NCBI GenBank assembly: GCA_020636275.1
Contig: JACJYD010000002.1
Span: forward strand, 1-64,000
Length of the DNA stretch: 64,000 nt
Direction: 5' to 3'
From: Lewinellaceae bacterium
GTDB taxonomy: Bacteria > Bacteroidota > Bacteroidia > Chitinophagales > Saprospiraceae
Shown here: piece after piece, positions 42,601 through 51,369 of the stretch
Position numbering within the stretch: position 1 is the first letter of the stretch
Layout of the letters: every line of letters begins with the position of its first letter
Made by a program: the position numbers and the translations under genes
The notes under the pieces: model-generated
The model's input: only the letters and a program-made list of their open reading frames with translations
The model's database searches: none
Told to the model about the DNA's origin: nothing

Positions 42601-44232
42601 TTACTCCACTCTTTCCAGGTCCTCCAGCTGCAGTCCCAGGGCCTTCATTTCCCCGGTTTTCATTCGAAGATCGTCCCAGGAAGGGTGAAAGCCCAATTGG
42701 CTGGAGGGAGCATCCTGGCGTCCGATGCCGATGTACCAGCGTTTTCCATTTCGCTGAAAAGTTTCGACATCCGTCAGGTGGATGCCCTGTGACTCGTAGT
42801 CCTTCCATTGATTGGCGAAAGTCTCCCAGTCGTCCTTCCAGACCAGCCGGGAGGGGCCGGATCCCCTTTCCCAGAGGCCGGCGATCCAGCCCGAGGAGCC
42901 ATCCGGGTAGGCTTCTATATCGATGAGGGTGTACCCGGACCCGGCCAGACGTTCCCATTTCTTATAAAAGGTCTTCCAGGTTTTCGCCCCGTAGAGGACC
43001 CTTTTTTCCTTCTCTATATTCCACACGCCGGCGTAGTATTGCTCTTCACTGTCGCCGAACATTTCGAAATCGGCCAGTTGGTATCCCTTGCGGGCCATTT
43101 TCAGGGCCCAGATCCGGAACCCATACCAGTTTTCGGTCTGATAAAAAAGGACGGGAGTGACACCCGGTTGCCAGACCCCATCGTAGCGCCATTTTCCGTC
43201 GCGGAAATAGATCGACAGGTCCGTTAGTTCGTAACTTCTGGCGTTGAAAAAAGCGAGCGTATCGAGGAACTCAGCCCGCCGGATAGCCCGGACCTCGACC
43301 TGCGGACCATCGGCGGGCGTCCAGACGCTGATGTATTGGGTAGGTGCCGTCGCGGGTATGCCCATCAGTTGTTCATTCGAAGCGTAGAGTGGATTCTCCG
43401 TCGTCGTCACCTCCGCGAAATACGCATAATCGAAGCGCGCCAGGAGGTCGGGCGAGAATGAAGCTTGCGGATCGTTCGACGACTGGGCGGTCAGGTTATG
43501 GCGGTTGTGAAAATCGTCTGTAAAAGGCTTCGTAGATTGCCAATCGGTATAACAGATCAATCCGACCTGGAGGGTATTCGGCAGATCGGGCCGGAGGAAC
43601 TTTTCGACCAGGGAGAAGCGACCATCCGGCTCCTTGTAGAGCAGGTAGACATACTTACCCATCCGGGCGATCCGGAGGGTCACCGTGGAGGAACCCAGCG
43701 GGAAGATGGAATAAGTGGAGCCACTGTTTACGGTCGATTTAGCTTCGAGATGCGGACCCTTGCAACCCATGCAGGAAGGGTGGCGGGAAGTAGCGAAGCC
43801 TGCGGTGAGGTAAACGTAATTTTCCTGTCCCGCTTCCCACCAGGCCGGTCCCGGCATATACTTAGGTGCGCGGATCATGACCCCTGCCATGCTGAACTCC
43901 GATTTGGGCAGACCATTGCCCGCGCGGTTGGAGACGTTCACCTCGGTGGTGAAGATAAAATCGCCCTCGACCGTTTTGAACCGGAACGGTCCTTTTTTAT
44001 CCAGGTCCCAGGTACAGGAATACGGTTTGAGGACGAGCCGGCCGCTGCCGAGGGTATCGATCCGGCATTCTTCCAGTTGGGAAATGCCCCAGCCCTCGAC
44101 CTGGTTGATGTCCATCCAAGAGGCAGAAAAGAGGCGGGGATTGTCGAAATTGTCGCTGAGTTTGGAGAGTTGGGCCCGTGCCGGGAAGCAGAGCGCAAGC
44201 GGGAGGAATAGGGTAAGGATCGGCTTTTTCAT
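42601..44232 (-). CDS. Secreted protein with concanavalin-like domain and tandem BTRD1-type repeats
   Basis: A 543-residue protein. Signal peptide about 1-20 (ILTLFLPLALCFPARAQ). Residues about 25-240 look like a DUF1349/concanavalin-like beta-sandwich (FSASWMDINQ, VEGDFIFTTEVNVSNRAGN, SFAGVMIRAP-like context in SMAGVMIRAP, GSSTVTLRIARMGKYVYLLYK). Residues about 330-543 contain four repeats of the bacterial tandem repeat 1 type, each with an aromatic W/Y-rich W-x5-F-x3-W core and G-x-x-L-x-D-x-E (GYQLADFEMF, GYTLIDIEAY, GIHLTDVETF, GLQLEDLERV). Catalysis is not evident; binding to carbohydrate or matrix is plausible. The gene follows the choice-of-anchor-B gene in the same direction after 112 bp. 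Confidence 0.75.
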   Translation of the reverse strand: MKKPILTLFLPLALCFPARAQLSKLSDNFDNPRLFSASWMDINQVEGWGISQLEECRIDTLGSGRLVLKPYSCTWDLDKKGPFRFKTVEGDFIFTTEVNVSNRAGNGLPKSEFSMAGVMIRAPKYMPGPAWWEAGQENYVYLTAGFATSRHPSCMGCKGPHLEAKSTVNSGSTYSIFPLGSSTVTLRIARMGKYVYLLYKEPDGRFSLVEKFLRPDLPNTLQVGLICYTDWQSTKPFTDDFHNRHNLTAQSSNDPQASFSPDLLARFDYAYFAEVTTTENPLYASNEQLMGIPATAPTQYISVWTPADGPQVEVRAIRRAEFLDTLAFFNARSYELTDLSIYFRDGKWRYDGVWQPGVTPVLFYQTENWYGFRIWALKMARKGYQLADFEMFGDSEEQYYAGVWNIEKEKRVLYGAKTWKTFYKKWERLAGSGYTLIDIEAYPDGSSGWIAGLWERGSGPSRLVWKDDWETFANQWKDYESQGIHLTDVETFQRNGKRWYIGIGRQDAPSSQLGFHPSWDDLRMKTGEMKALGLQLEDLERVE

Positions 44233-44344
44233 GGATCGGGTATCTGGTTTTTAATGAAAAAAGACCAGCCGGATGATGGAGGAAGGAAGATAGGGAGAAA
44301 TTTGGGGAAATGGGAGGAGGGGGGAGATTCCTTCCCCTCCTTTT

Positions 44345-47300
44345 TTATTGAGCAACCACCACCTTAAATTGACCCCTCCCTTCTTCCAATTGAATTTCCA
44401 GAAAATAAACGCCGGAAAGGAGCCCGTAAAGGGATACTTCGGTGCGGTTCCCTTCCAGCTTGCCGCACATCGCCATCCTTCCTACGCAATCATACAGGGA
44501 ATAAGTGCCGCCTTTTACCCCGGGCAACTCCATTACCAGCCAATCTGTCGCCGGATTGGGGTAAATTTTCCAACCCTTGTGGAATTGACCCGTTACCGAA
44601 TCGATGATCTCTATTTGGAGGGGCTCTGAAAGCGCATCACACCCGTTCTCATCGGTGATCTGAACGCTGTAGAACCCGCTTTCTGACGGAACCCAATATG
44701 GGCTAGTGGCGCCGGCAATGGGCGTATCGTTGAGGAACCATTGGTAGGTTGCAGCAGGGGTGGCGAACAGGGTGTCGTTGACAAAGCTGATCACCGGCAC
44801 GGCTGCTTCGACGAACTGGACCGATACCGCCTCACTGCTGACTGCACAGGGACCCAATACGCCGGTGTAGGCATATTGGCCTGTCGTGCTGGTCCACCAG
44901 ATGGGCTGCGTGGCATTTTCGACCGGCGTCCCATCCAACAGCCATTGCCAGGTGTCCAGTTCCTCATTGGCGGATAGCAGGATGGAATCACCCAGACAGG
45001 CCAGGGTGTCGGAAACCATCAACGTGGGCTCGGGAGCTTGCTGCACCTGTACCTCCACGGAATCGGTCTGTATGTCACAAAATTGATTGGATAAAATGGC
45101 GTAGTACCAGCCTGCTTGCTGAGCTTCGATCTGTGGTTCATTCCAGTCCAGTAATTCGCCATTGAGGTACCAATCTACACCTGCAGCCGTGGAATCCACA
45201 CTGATCAGGACGCTCTCTCCTTCACAGAGCAATGGCTCGCCGGAGAGGGTGATCTCCGGGGCCGGAGCGGGAAGGACCTGGATCTCGACTGAATCGGTTT
45301 GGACCGGACAGGATTGGTTGAAGAGAATGGCGGCGTACCAACCGGCCTCCTGCACTTCGAGCTGTGATCCGGTCTGGTTCAGCAATTGTCCGTTGAGATA
45401 CCATTCGACCGCTGTGGCGGAAGTGTCGACGCTGAGCAGCCCGCTATCCCCTTTGCAGATGATCGGTTCTCCGGTTAAATGCAACTCCGGATCCGGCAAA
45501 GGGAGAACCTCGATATCCACCGGATCGGTCTGGATGGTGCAATTTTGATTGGATAAAATGGCAAAATAGGCGCCTGCCTCCTGTACCTCGATCTGTGCTC
45601 CATTTTCACCCAGGGATTCGCCGTTGAAAAACCATTCAATGGAAGTTGCTGCCGGGTCGACGCTGAGCAGCACACTTTCCCCTTCACAAATGGAAGATGC
45701 GCCGGATAAGCCAATCTCCGGATTGGGAGCGGGGATGACCTGAATTTCAACCGCATCGGTTGCTATGGAACAAGCCTGGTTGAATACGATTGCGGAATAA
45801 ACGCCACCTTCCTGCACCTCGATCTGTGTTCCTTCCCACTCCTGCAAAACCCCGTCGAGATACCACTTCACGGAGGTTGCGGAGGTGTCGACGCTGAGCA
45901 GCACACTTTCCCCTTCACAGATCGAAGCCTCCCCGGAAAGGGTTATTCCCGGATCGGGGAAAGGGACAACCTGAATTTCCACCGAATCGGAAGCTATTTC
46001 ACAAAATTGATTGAACAGGGTGGCGGAATACACGCCGCCTTCCTGCGCTTCGATCTGAGTTCCTTCCCAGCCCTGCAACACGCCGTCGAGGTACCACTCC
46101 ACGGCGGTTGCGGAGGTATCCACGCTGAGCAATACACTTTCTCCTTCGCAGATCGAAGGTTCACCGGAAAGCGATATTCCCGGGTTGGGCAGGGGAATGA
46201 CCTGAACTTCCACCGAATCGGAGGCTATTTCACAAAATTGATTGAACACGGTGGCGGAATACACGCCGCCTTCCTGCGCTTCGATTTGTGTTCCTTCCCA
46301 ATCCTGCAAAACTCCGTCGAGATACCACTCCACAGCAGTTGCGGAGGTGTCGACGCTGAGCAGCACACTTTCCCCTTCACAGATCGAAGGCTCCCCGGAA
46401 AGGGTTATTCCCGGATTGGGGAAGGGAAGGATCTGAATTTCCACCGAATCGGAAGCTTTTTCGCAAAATTGATTGAACAGGGTGGCAGAATACACGCCGC
46501 CTTCCTGCGCTTCGATCTGAGTTCCTTCCCAGTTCTGCAACACGCCGTCGAGGTACCACTCCACGGCGGTGGCGGAGGTATCCAAGCTGAGCACCACGCT
46601 TCCCCCTTCGCAGGTCGAAGGTTCACCGAAAACGGAGATCTCCGGACTGGGCAGCGGAATGACCTGAATTTCCTGGGAATTAGACGTTATTTCACAAAAT
46701 TGATTGTACAGGGTGGCGGAGTACACCCCGGGCTCCTGCACCTCGATTTGCGGGTCCTCCCATCCAAGCGATTGCCCGTCGAGGAACCATTCAATGGATG
46801 TTGCAGTCGTGTCTGCGCTGAGCCATACGCTGTTTCCGGCACAAATCACTGGGGCGCCGGACAGCGTGATCTCCGGATCGGGCAGGGGGATGACCTGAAT
46901 TTCGACGGAATCGGTCTGGATCGCGCAAGATTGGTTGAACAATACGGCGGAATACACCCCGGACTCCTGCACCTCGATCTGTGGGTCTTCCCAGGAGAGC
47001 AATTCGCCATTTTGATACCACTCGATAGCCGTTGCAGTGGGATCGACACTGAGGAACGTACTGTTTCCCGCACAGAATACCGGATCCCCGCTCACCGCGA
47101 TACCCGGGTCGGGGAAGGGAAGGACCTGGATCTCGACCGAATCGGACTGGGTGGAACAAAATTGGTTGGCCAGGAAGGCGGAATATACCCCGGGCTCCTG
47201 CACTTCGATCTGGGTGTCCTCCCAGGGGAGCAATTGGCCGTTGAGGTACCACTGCACCACGGTTGCATAGGGGTCTACGCTAAGCAATACGCTATCTCCA

Positions 47301-49168
47301 TCGCAGATCGAAGGATCTCCCGACAGGGTGATCTCCTGGTTGGGCAGGGGAATGACCTGGATCCCGATGGTGTTGGTCTGAACGGAGCAAAACTGGTTGT
47401 ACACCACGGCATAATACCCGCCCCCAGCCTGTACTTCGATCTGGGTGTCCTCCCAGGGGAGCAGATCGCCGTTGAGGTACCAATCCACCGCAGTGGCGGA
47501 GGGGTCGGCGCTGAGCAAAACGCTTTCCCCTTCACAGATCACGGGAAGGCCGGTCAGGGTGATCACCGGGTCGGGGTAGGAGAGAACCTGTACCTGCACC
47601 GAATTGGTCTGGATCTGGCAGGATTGATTGTACAGGATAGCGTAGTAGATGCCTGCCTGCTGTACCTGGATCAACGGGTTTCCCGTCTGGAACAGGACCC
47701 CGTTCCGGTACCATTTTATGGTTGTCGCGGAAGGGTCGACGCTGAGTACGACGGCTCCGCCTTCACAGATCACGGGGTTTCCGATCGGGGTCAAAGTGGG
47801 GTCGGGGAGAGGGATCACCTTTACTTCCACGGAATCGGACTGAACGGCGCAGTATTCGTTGTAGATCGTGGCCTTGTACCAGCCGGCTTCCTGCACCTGG
47901 ATCGGGTTGCCCTGTACAGGGAGCAGCACCCCGTTGCGATACCACTCCACATCCGTCGCCGACGGGGTAACGCTCAACGTCACGCTTCCCCCTTCGCAGA
48001 ACGGGTTGACGCCGGTCAAAGTCAGGGTCGAATTGGGAAAAGTGGGGTGGGGGATAGAGTTGAGTGTAATATTGTCCAGGGACAAAATATACAGACCGTG
48101 GGACATGTCGGAGCCCAGGATGGTGCCCGAAGGAAGAAAGGCATAAACGCCCCAGCAGCCTTCGTACCCACTGTAATTCGTATTCCCGGGATAGGTGTCG
48201 TACCAGGCGACCTGCTGTACATTGTAGGGATCGGACATGTCGAATACCTGCACCCCGTCGTGGTAATACGAGACGAAGACGTAATTGTCGCGAATAAAGG
48301 GATTGTGCGGAATACTCGCGGTGTCTGCCGGCGCCAGCAGGGCCGAACGGAAAACATCCGTCACGGTGATGTCGGTGAGGTCGGACACATCCAACATCTT
48401 GAGTCCTTTGTTGTGGGTTTCGTCCGCCATCACTGCGTATTGGCCGCTTCCGTTCAACCAGCTGGAGTGATTGTAGCCGCTTTGCGGGTAGTTGGTCAGC
48501 GTGCCGAGCAGGACGGGATTTTGGGGGTTGGAAAAATTGTAAACCCAGTACCCGTTATTGCCCGAGGAACAATAGCCGATGTTGTTGCGGACGTAGATGT
48601 CGTGGATATACCCGCCGGGCAGGGAGGGATTGCCGATCATCGTGGGGTGATCCGGGTCGCCGTTGAGGTCGAGAATGATCACGCCGTTGCTTTTGGTATT
48701 CGAGCCTGCCACATAGAGCCTGCCTGCATTTTCATCGATGAAAATATTGTGCGCACTTTGGAAAAACTGGGGTGTTTGGTTGGTCTTAGTCACAGAATTG
48801 GGCAAGTTGCTCAGGTCGAAGACCATGAGCCCTTCCCCGCACTGGTCGCAGACCGAATAGGCCCGGTCGCGAAAGGTTTTCATGTCGCGCCAAATGGTGG
48901 TGGCGCCGCCGGTGAAAGAAGCCACCTGCTGTGGGGAAGCCGGGTTTTCGAGGTTAAAGAAATGGACGTAATGCGCCGACCCCAGGATGGCGTATTCCCG
49001 CAACTCGCAATCCACATATCCCCAGACTTCGTTGTACCGGGTGCCGCTTGCACTCGGCAGCGAAGGGTCGTCGAAATGACCCAGCAAGGTGATGTTATGG
49101 TTGATTTGTGCGTGAGCGACCCCCAGGGAGAAGATCACCAAGCCGGCCAGCAAAATGGACGATCTCAT
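44345..49168 (-). CDS. Choice-of-anchor-B family protein with about 14 Ig-like repeats and T9SS sorting domain
   Basis: A 1607-residue secreted protein. Signal peptide about 1-20 (AGLVIFSLGVAHAQ). Residues 20-400 form a beta-propeller of LVIVD-type repeats (TRYNEVWGYVDCELREYAILG, MKTFRDRAYSVCDQCGEGLMVFDLS, split as in family members), characteristic of the choice-of-anchor-B family. From about 405 to 1480 run about 14 Ig-like modules of 77-78 residues with the pattern CEGESVLLSVD, A-x-x-V-E-W-Y-L-[DN]-G, Q-I-E-V-Q-E-x-G-x-Y and NQFC; modules 7-10 (about 45.7-46.65 kb) are nearly identical at the DNA level. A T9SS type A sorting domain (YPNPATDW to KVVVAQ) closes it. Surface adhesion is likely. 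Confidence 0.9.
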   Translation of the reverse strand: MRSSILLAGLVIFSLGVAHAQINHNITLLGHFDDPSLPSASGTRYNEVWGYVDCELREYAILGSAHYVHFFNLENPASPQQVASFTGGATTIWRDMKTFRDRAYSVCDQCGEGLMVFDLSNLPNSVTKTNQTPQFFQSAHNIFIDENAGRLYVAGSNTKSNGVIILDLNGDPDHPTMIGNPSLPGGYIHDIYVRNNIGYCSSGNNGYWVYNFSNPQNPVLLGTLTNYPQSGYNHSSWLNGSGQYAVMADETHNKGLKMLDVSDLTDITVTDVFRSALLAPADTASIPHNPFIRDNYVFVSYYHDGVQVFDMSDPYNVQQVAWYDTYPGNTNYSGYEGCWGVYAFLPSGTILGSDMSHGLYILSLDNITLNSIPHPTFPNSTLTLTGVNPFCEGGSVTLSVTPSATDVEWYRNGVLLPVQGNPIQVQEAGWYKATIYNEYCAVQSDSVEVKVIPLPDPTLTPIGNPVICEGGAVVLSVDPSATTIKWYRNGVLFQTGNPLIQVQQAGIYYAILYNQSCQIQTNSVQVQVLSYPDPVITLTGLPVICEGESVLLSADPSATAVDWYLNGDLLPWEDTQIEVQAGGGYYAVVYNQFCSVQTNTIGIQVIPLPNQEITLSGDPSICDGDSVLLSVDPYATVVQWYLNGQLLPWEDTQIEVQEPGVYSAFLANQFCSTQSDSVEIQVLPFPDPGIAVSGDPVFCAGNSTFLSVDPTATAIEWYQNGELLSWEDPQIEVQESGVYSAVLFNQSCAIQTDSVEIQVIPLPDPEITLSGAPVICAGNSVWLSADTTATSIEWFLDGQSLGWEDPQIEVQEPGVYSATLYNQFCEITSNSQEIQVIPLPSPEISVFGEPSTCEGGSVVLSLDTSATAVEWYLDGVLQNWEGTQIEAQEGGVYSATLFNQFCEKASDSVEIQILPFPNPGITLSGEPSICEGESVLLSVDTSATAVEWYLDGVLQDWEGTQIEAQEGGVYSATVFNQFCEIASDSVEVQVIPLPNPGISLSGEPSICEGESVLLSVDTSATAVEWYLDGVLQGWEGTQIEAQEGGVYSATLFNQFCEIASDSVEIQVVPFPDPGITLSGEASICEGESVLLSVDTSATSVKWYLDGVLQEWEGTQIEVQEGGVYSAIVFNQACSIATDAVEIQVIPAPNPEIGLSGASSICEGESVLLSVDPAATSIEWFFNGESLGENGAQIEVQEAGAYFAILSNQNCTIQTDPVDIEVLPLPDPELHLTGEPIICKGDSGLLSVDTSATAVEWYLNGQLLNQTGSQLEVQEAGWYAAILFNQSCPVQTDSVEIQVLPAPAPEITLSGEPLLCEGESVLISVDSTAAGVDWYLNGELLDWNEPQIEAQQAGWYYAILSNQFCDIQTDSVEVQVQQAPEPTLMVSDTLACLGDSILLSANEELDTWQWLLDGTPVENATQPIWWTSTTGQYAYTGVLGPCAVSSEAVSVQFVEAAVPVISFVNDTLFATPAATYQWFLNDTPIAGATSPYWVPSESGFYSVQITDENGCDALSEPLQIEIIDSVTGQFHKGWKIYPNPATDWLVMELPGVKGGTYSLYDCVGRMAMCGKLEGNRTEVSLYGLLSGVYFLEIQLEEGRGQFKVVVAQ

Positions 49169-49193
49169 GATTTCCAGTATTTTATGTTCCAGA

Positions 49194-49201
49194 CAAAATT
49201 A
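49194..49201 (-). promoter_or_regulatory. Bacteroidota -7 element of the choice-of-anchor-B gene
   Basis: Minus-strand TAATTTTG, a full TAnnTTTG match, 26 bp before the start codon. No clear -33 element. Confidence 0.4.
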
Positions 49202-49278
49202 ATCAAACATCCAGGAGACGGATGTAGGGGAGCGGGATTTTTACGGATCCCTGCTGAATTTAGGTGGGACGAAGTTTC

Positions 49279-50628
49279 TTAGACCCGTTTAAAGATCTTG
49301 CCTTCTTTTTCGATCTCCCTGCAGATACCTCGTTCCACTTCTTTCCAGGAGATCTCTTTCCGGTGTTGGGCAATCGCTTTCAGGCAGGCGTACTGGACCA
49401 CGTTGATGATATTGCCACCCGCCAATTCGTATTGGGCCGCGTGTAGAGGAAGGTCGAGGTCGTCTGAAAAACGGATATCCGGAGGGAAGGATTTTCGCCA
49501 GAGGAGCACGCGTTCTTCGAAGGAGGGGAAAGGAAATTTGATGATGGAATTAAAGCGCCGGAGGAAGGCATCGTCCATATTCGTTTTGAAGTTGGAGGCC
49601 AGGATCACCAACCCTGGAAAATCTTCAACCTGTTGCAGCAGGTAGGATACTTCCTGGTTTGCATAGCGATCGTGGGCGCTTTTGACATTGGTGCGTTTGC
49701 CGAAAAGGGCATCGGCTTCGTCGAAGAAGAGTATCCAGTTTTTATTTTGAGCTTTATCGAAGAGGTTCGACAGATTTTTTTCGGTTTCTCCGATGTATTT
49801 GGACACCACGGTTGACAGGTCCACGCGAAACACCTCACGTCCGGTATACTTACCGAGCAGTGTGGCTGTCAGGGTCTTTCCGGTGCCGGGAGGGCCGTAA
49901 AAAAGGGCGCGATAACCAGGTTTCAATTTTCGCTCCATCTTCCAGTCCTGCAGCAACGTGTGATGGAAGTCGACCCATTCCCGGATCTCGCGGATCTGAT
50001 CGATGACTTCTTCGCTGAGTACCAGATCGTCCCATTCCAGTTGGGTTTCGATCTTCCGGGCGGGGAAGGAGCCGCTAAAGGAAGGGGTGGATACTTTTCC
50101 CAGGGTGAATAGCTCGATGAATTCCGGGTTCATGATGATACGGCCGCTGAAAAACGGTTCTCCCGCTTCTGCCGGCTCGAGGAACAGGAGTTGTTCCTGC
50201 GCAAACCAATGATCGGCCGTAAAGATCTGTTGCACTTCAAAACGGCGGTCGATATCGTCGCCGGCAAGAAGGAAAAGGGCAGTTTCTCCGGTCGGCAGGA
50301 AATAGCGGCCGTTTTTGTCTTTGGTGCCGCCGATTTCAGGGAAATTGCCAGACTCAGGCATGACCTCCTTAATTACCTGATCGAGGAAATTGGGTTGTAC
50401 ATGTGGGGCGAGTGCAAGGAGGAGAATAATGTATTCCTCAAAAGATGGATGGCGGGATTTGATGAATTCCCCAAAAGCAGAATTGTCGTCATAATAGGCT
50501 AGCGGAGGGATTAATATTTCCTCTTCCTGCTCCATTTCAGAAAGTAAAAAATAATGCTGAAGCCTTACGTCCAGCACCTTCTTCAGGAACTCTAATGAAT
50601 GGAAAAGATTAGATGCATTCGAATACAT
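49279..50628 (-). CDS. eCIS AAA+ ATPase (Afp15-like)
   Basis: About 449 residues. A helical, variable N-terminal half (about 1-200) is followed by an AAA+ core: Walker A GPPGTGKT (about 245-252), Walker B ILFFDEAD (about 299-306), sensor-1 LASNF, and arginine finger region FLRRFNSIIKFPFP. It matches the ATPase found at the 3' end of extracellular contractile injection system clusters (Afp15 in Serratia, PVC15 in Photorhabdus), needed for assembly and for loading or stability of the particle. The frame is open to a TTG at 50643; ATG at 50628 is the more plausible start. It ends the operon. Confidence 0.92.
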   Translation of the reverse strand: MYSNASNLFHSLEFLKKVLDVRLQHYFLLSEMEQEEEILIPPLAYYDDNSAFGEFIKSRHPSFEEYIILLLALAPHVQPNFLDQVIKEVMPESGNFPEIGGTKDKNGRYFLPTGETALFLLAGDDIDRRFEVQQIFTADHWFAQEQLLFLEPAEAGEPFFSGRIIMNPEFIELFTLGKVSTPSFSGSFPARKIETQLEWDDLVLSEEVIDQIREIREWVDFHHTLLQDWKMERKLKPGYRALFYGPPGTGKTLTATLLGKYTGREVFRVDLSTVVSKYIGETEKNLSNLFDKAQNKNWILFFDEADALFGKRTNVKSAHDRYANQEVSYLLQQVEDFPGLVILASNFKTNMDDAFLRRFNSIIKFPFPSFEERVLLWRKSFPPDIRFSDDLDLPLHAAQYELAGGNIINVVQYACLKAIAQHRKEISWKEVERGICREIEKEGKIFKRV

Positions 50629-50639
50629 ACATTTATTTT

Positions 50640-51368
50640 TCAAAAATTATCCCTGAATTCTTTTTTCACCTGTTGGTACTTTTTTTCATATTTCTCCAGT
50701 GGGTGATTGGAGAATGAAGCCGAGAAGGTTTGCAGGAATTCCTCCATGGCATTAATAGTTGCTGAGGTCGTTGTTCCAAAAAAATCGGAGCCAAAAGGAC
50801 TGTCAAATGACTTGATGCGGGGCAAATCGATATAAAAAAGTTGCCAATTCAAAGCTGCTTTTGCATGGATCAGGTTTGGGAAATAGTCGGACGCCTGAAG
50901 GGACAATGGGTATTTATCTCCCTCAGTATCCCAAAACCAGAGAGTCCCTATTTTATTATTTTCAATTTCAAATGCAACAAATCGAGTCGATTGCATTGCT
51001 GTTTCGTACCTGTCAAAAACCCGGAGTCGCTGACAAAACTCCAACATCCGCGAGCCGTTCTTTTCCATTTTCATCTCCTTATACCAAATTACCCCTTCTC
51101 CTGTGTCGCTGAAAGTATCTAACAGGCTCCGGATCTTGGCTTCACCACCGATCTTTTCTCCAATGTTGAAAAACCATTCAAAGGCTAATCCATTTGATTT
51201 TTTATAAAAATCAAGAAATCCTTTTTGCAATTCCAAAGAAAAGGATTCCCAAAAGATCTCCAGGCCCAGAGAGCTTATGGGGTCAAAAAGGTCCAGTTTA
51301 ATGCTGCCTACCCTCGGGTTGTTCAACAGTTCCTGTTCCAGATTTCTAAATTCGGATATTATTTCCAT
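50640..51368 (-). CDS. SUKH/SMI1-like protein, candidate immunity protein
   Basis: About 242 residues, cytoplasmic. The segment FSLELQKGFLDFYKKSNGLAFEW fits the SMI1/KNR4 (SUKH) signature of a helix followed by F-Y-x-x-x-N-G and an aromatic residue; FVAFEIENNKIGTLWFWD and LALNWQL-like strands follow. SUKH proteins are the commonest immunity proteins for nuclease toxins in polymorphic toxin systems. It lies directly after the DUF4157 gene, with its ATG one base beyond that gene's stop codon, and before the AAA ATPase. A longer start at 51395 overlaps the DUF4157 gene. The match is by pattern only, so a divergent structural role in the particle is not excluded. Confidence 0.6.
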   Translation of the reverse strand: MEIISEFRNLEQELLNNPRVGSIKLDLFDPISSLGLEIFWESFSLELQKGFLDFYKKSNGLAFEWFFNIGEKIGGEAKIRSLLDTFSDTGEGVIWYKEMKMEKNGSRMLEFCQRLRVFDRYETAMQSTRFVAFEIENNKIGTLWFWDTEGDKYPLSLQASDYFPNLIHAKAALNWQLFYIDLPRIKSFDSPFGSDFFGTTTSATINAMEEFLQTFSASFSNHPLEKYEKKYQQVKKEFRDNF

Positions 51369-51369
51369 T

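Noticed and set aside
46007..49282. 1091-codon plus-strand open frame opposite the choice-of-anchor-B gene
   Set aside because: The periodic sequence follows the Ig-repeat period of the real minus-strand gene, and there is no promoter or plausible N-terminus.
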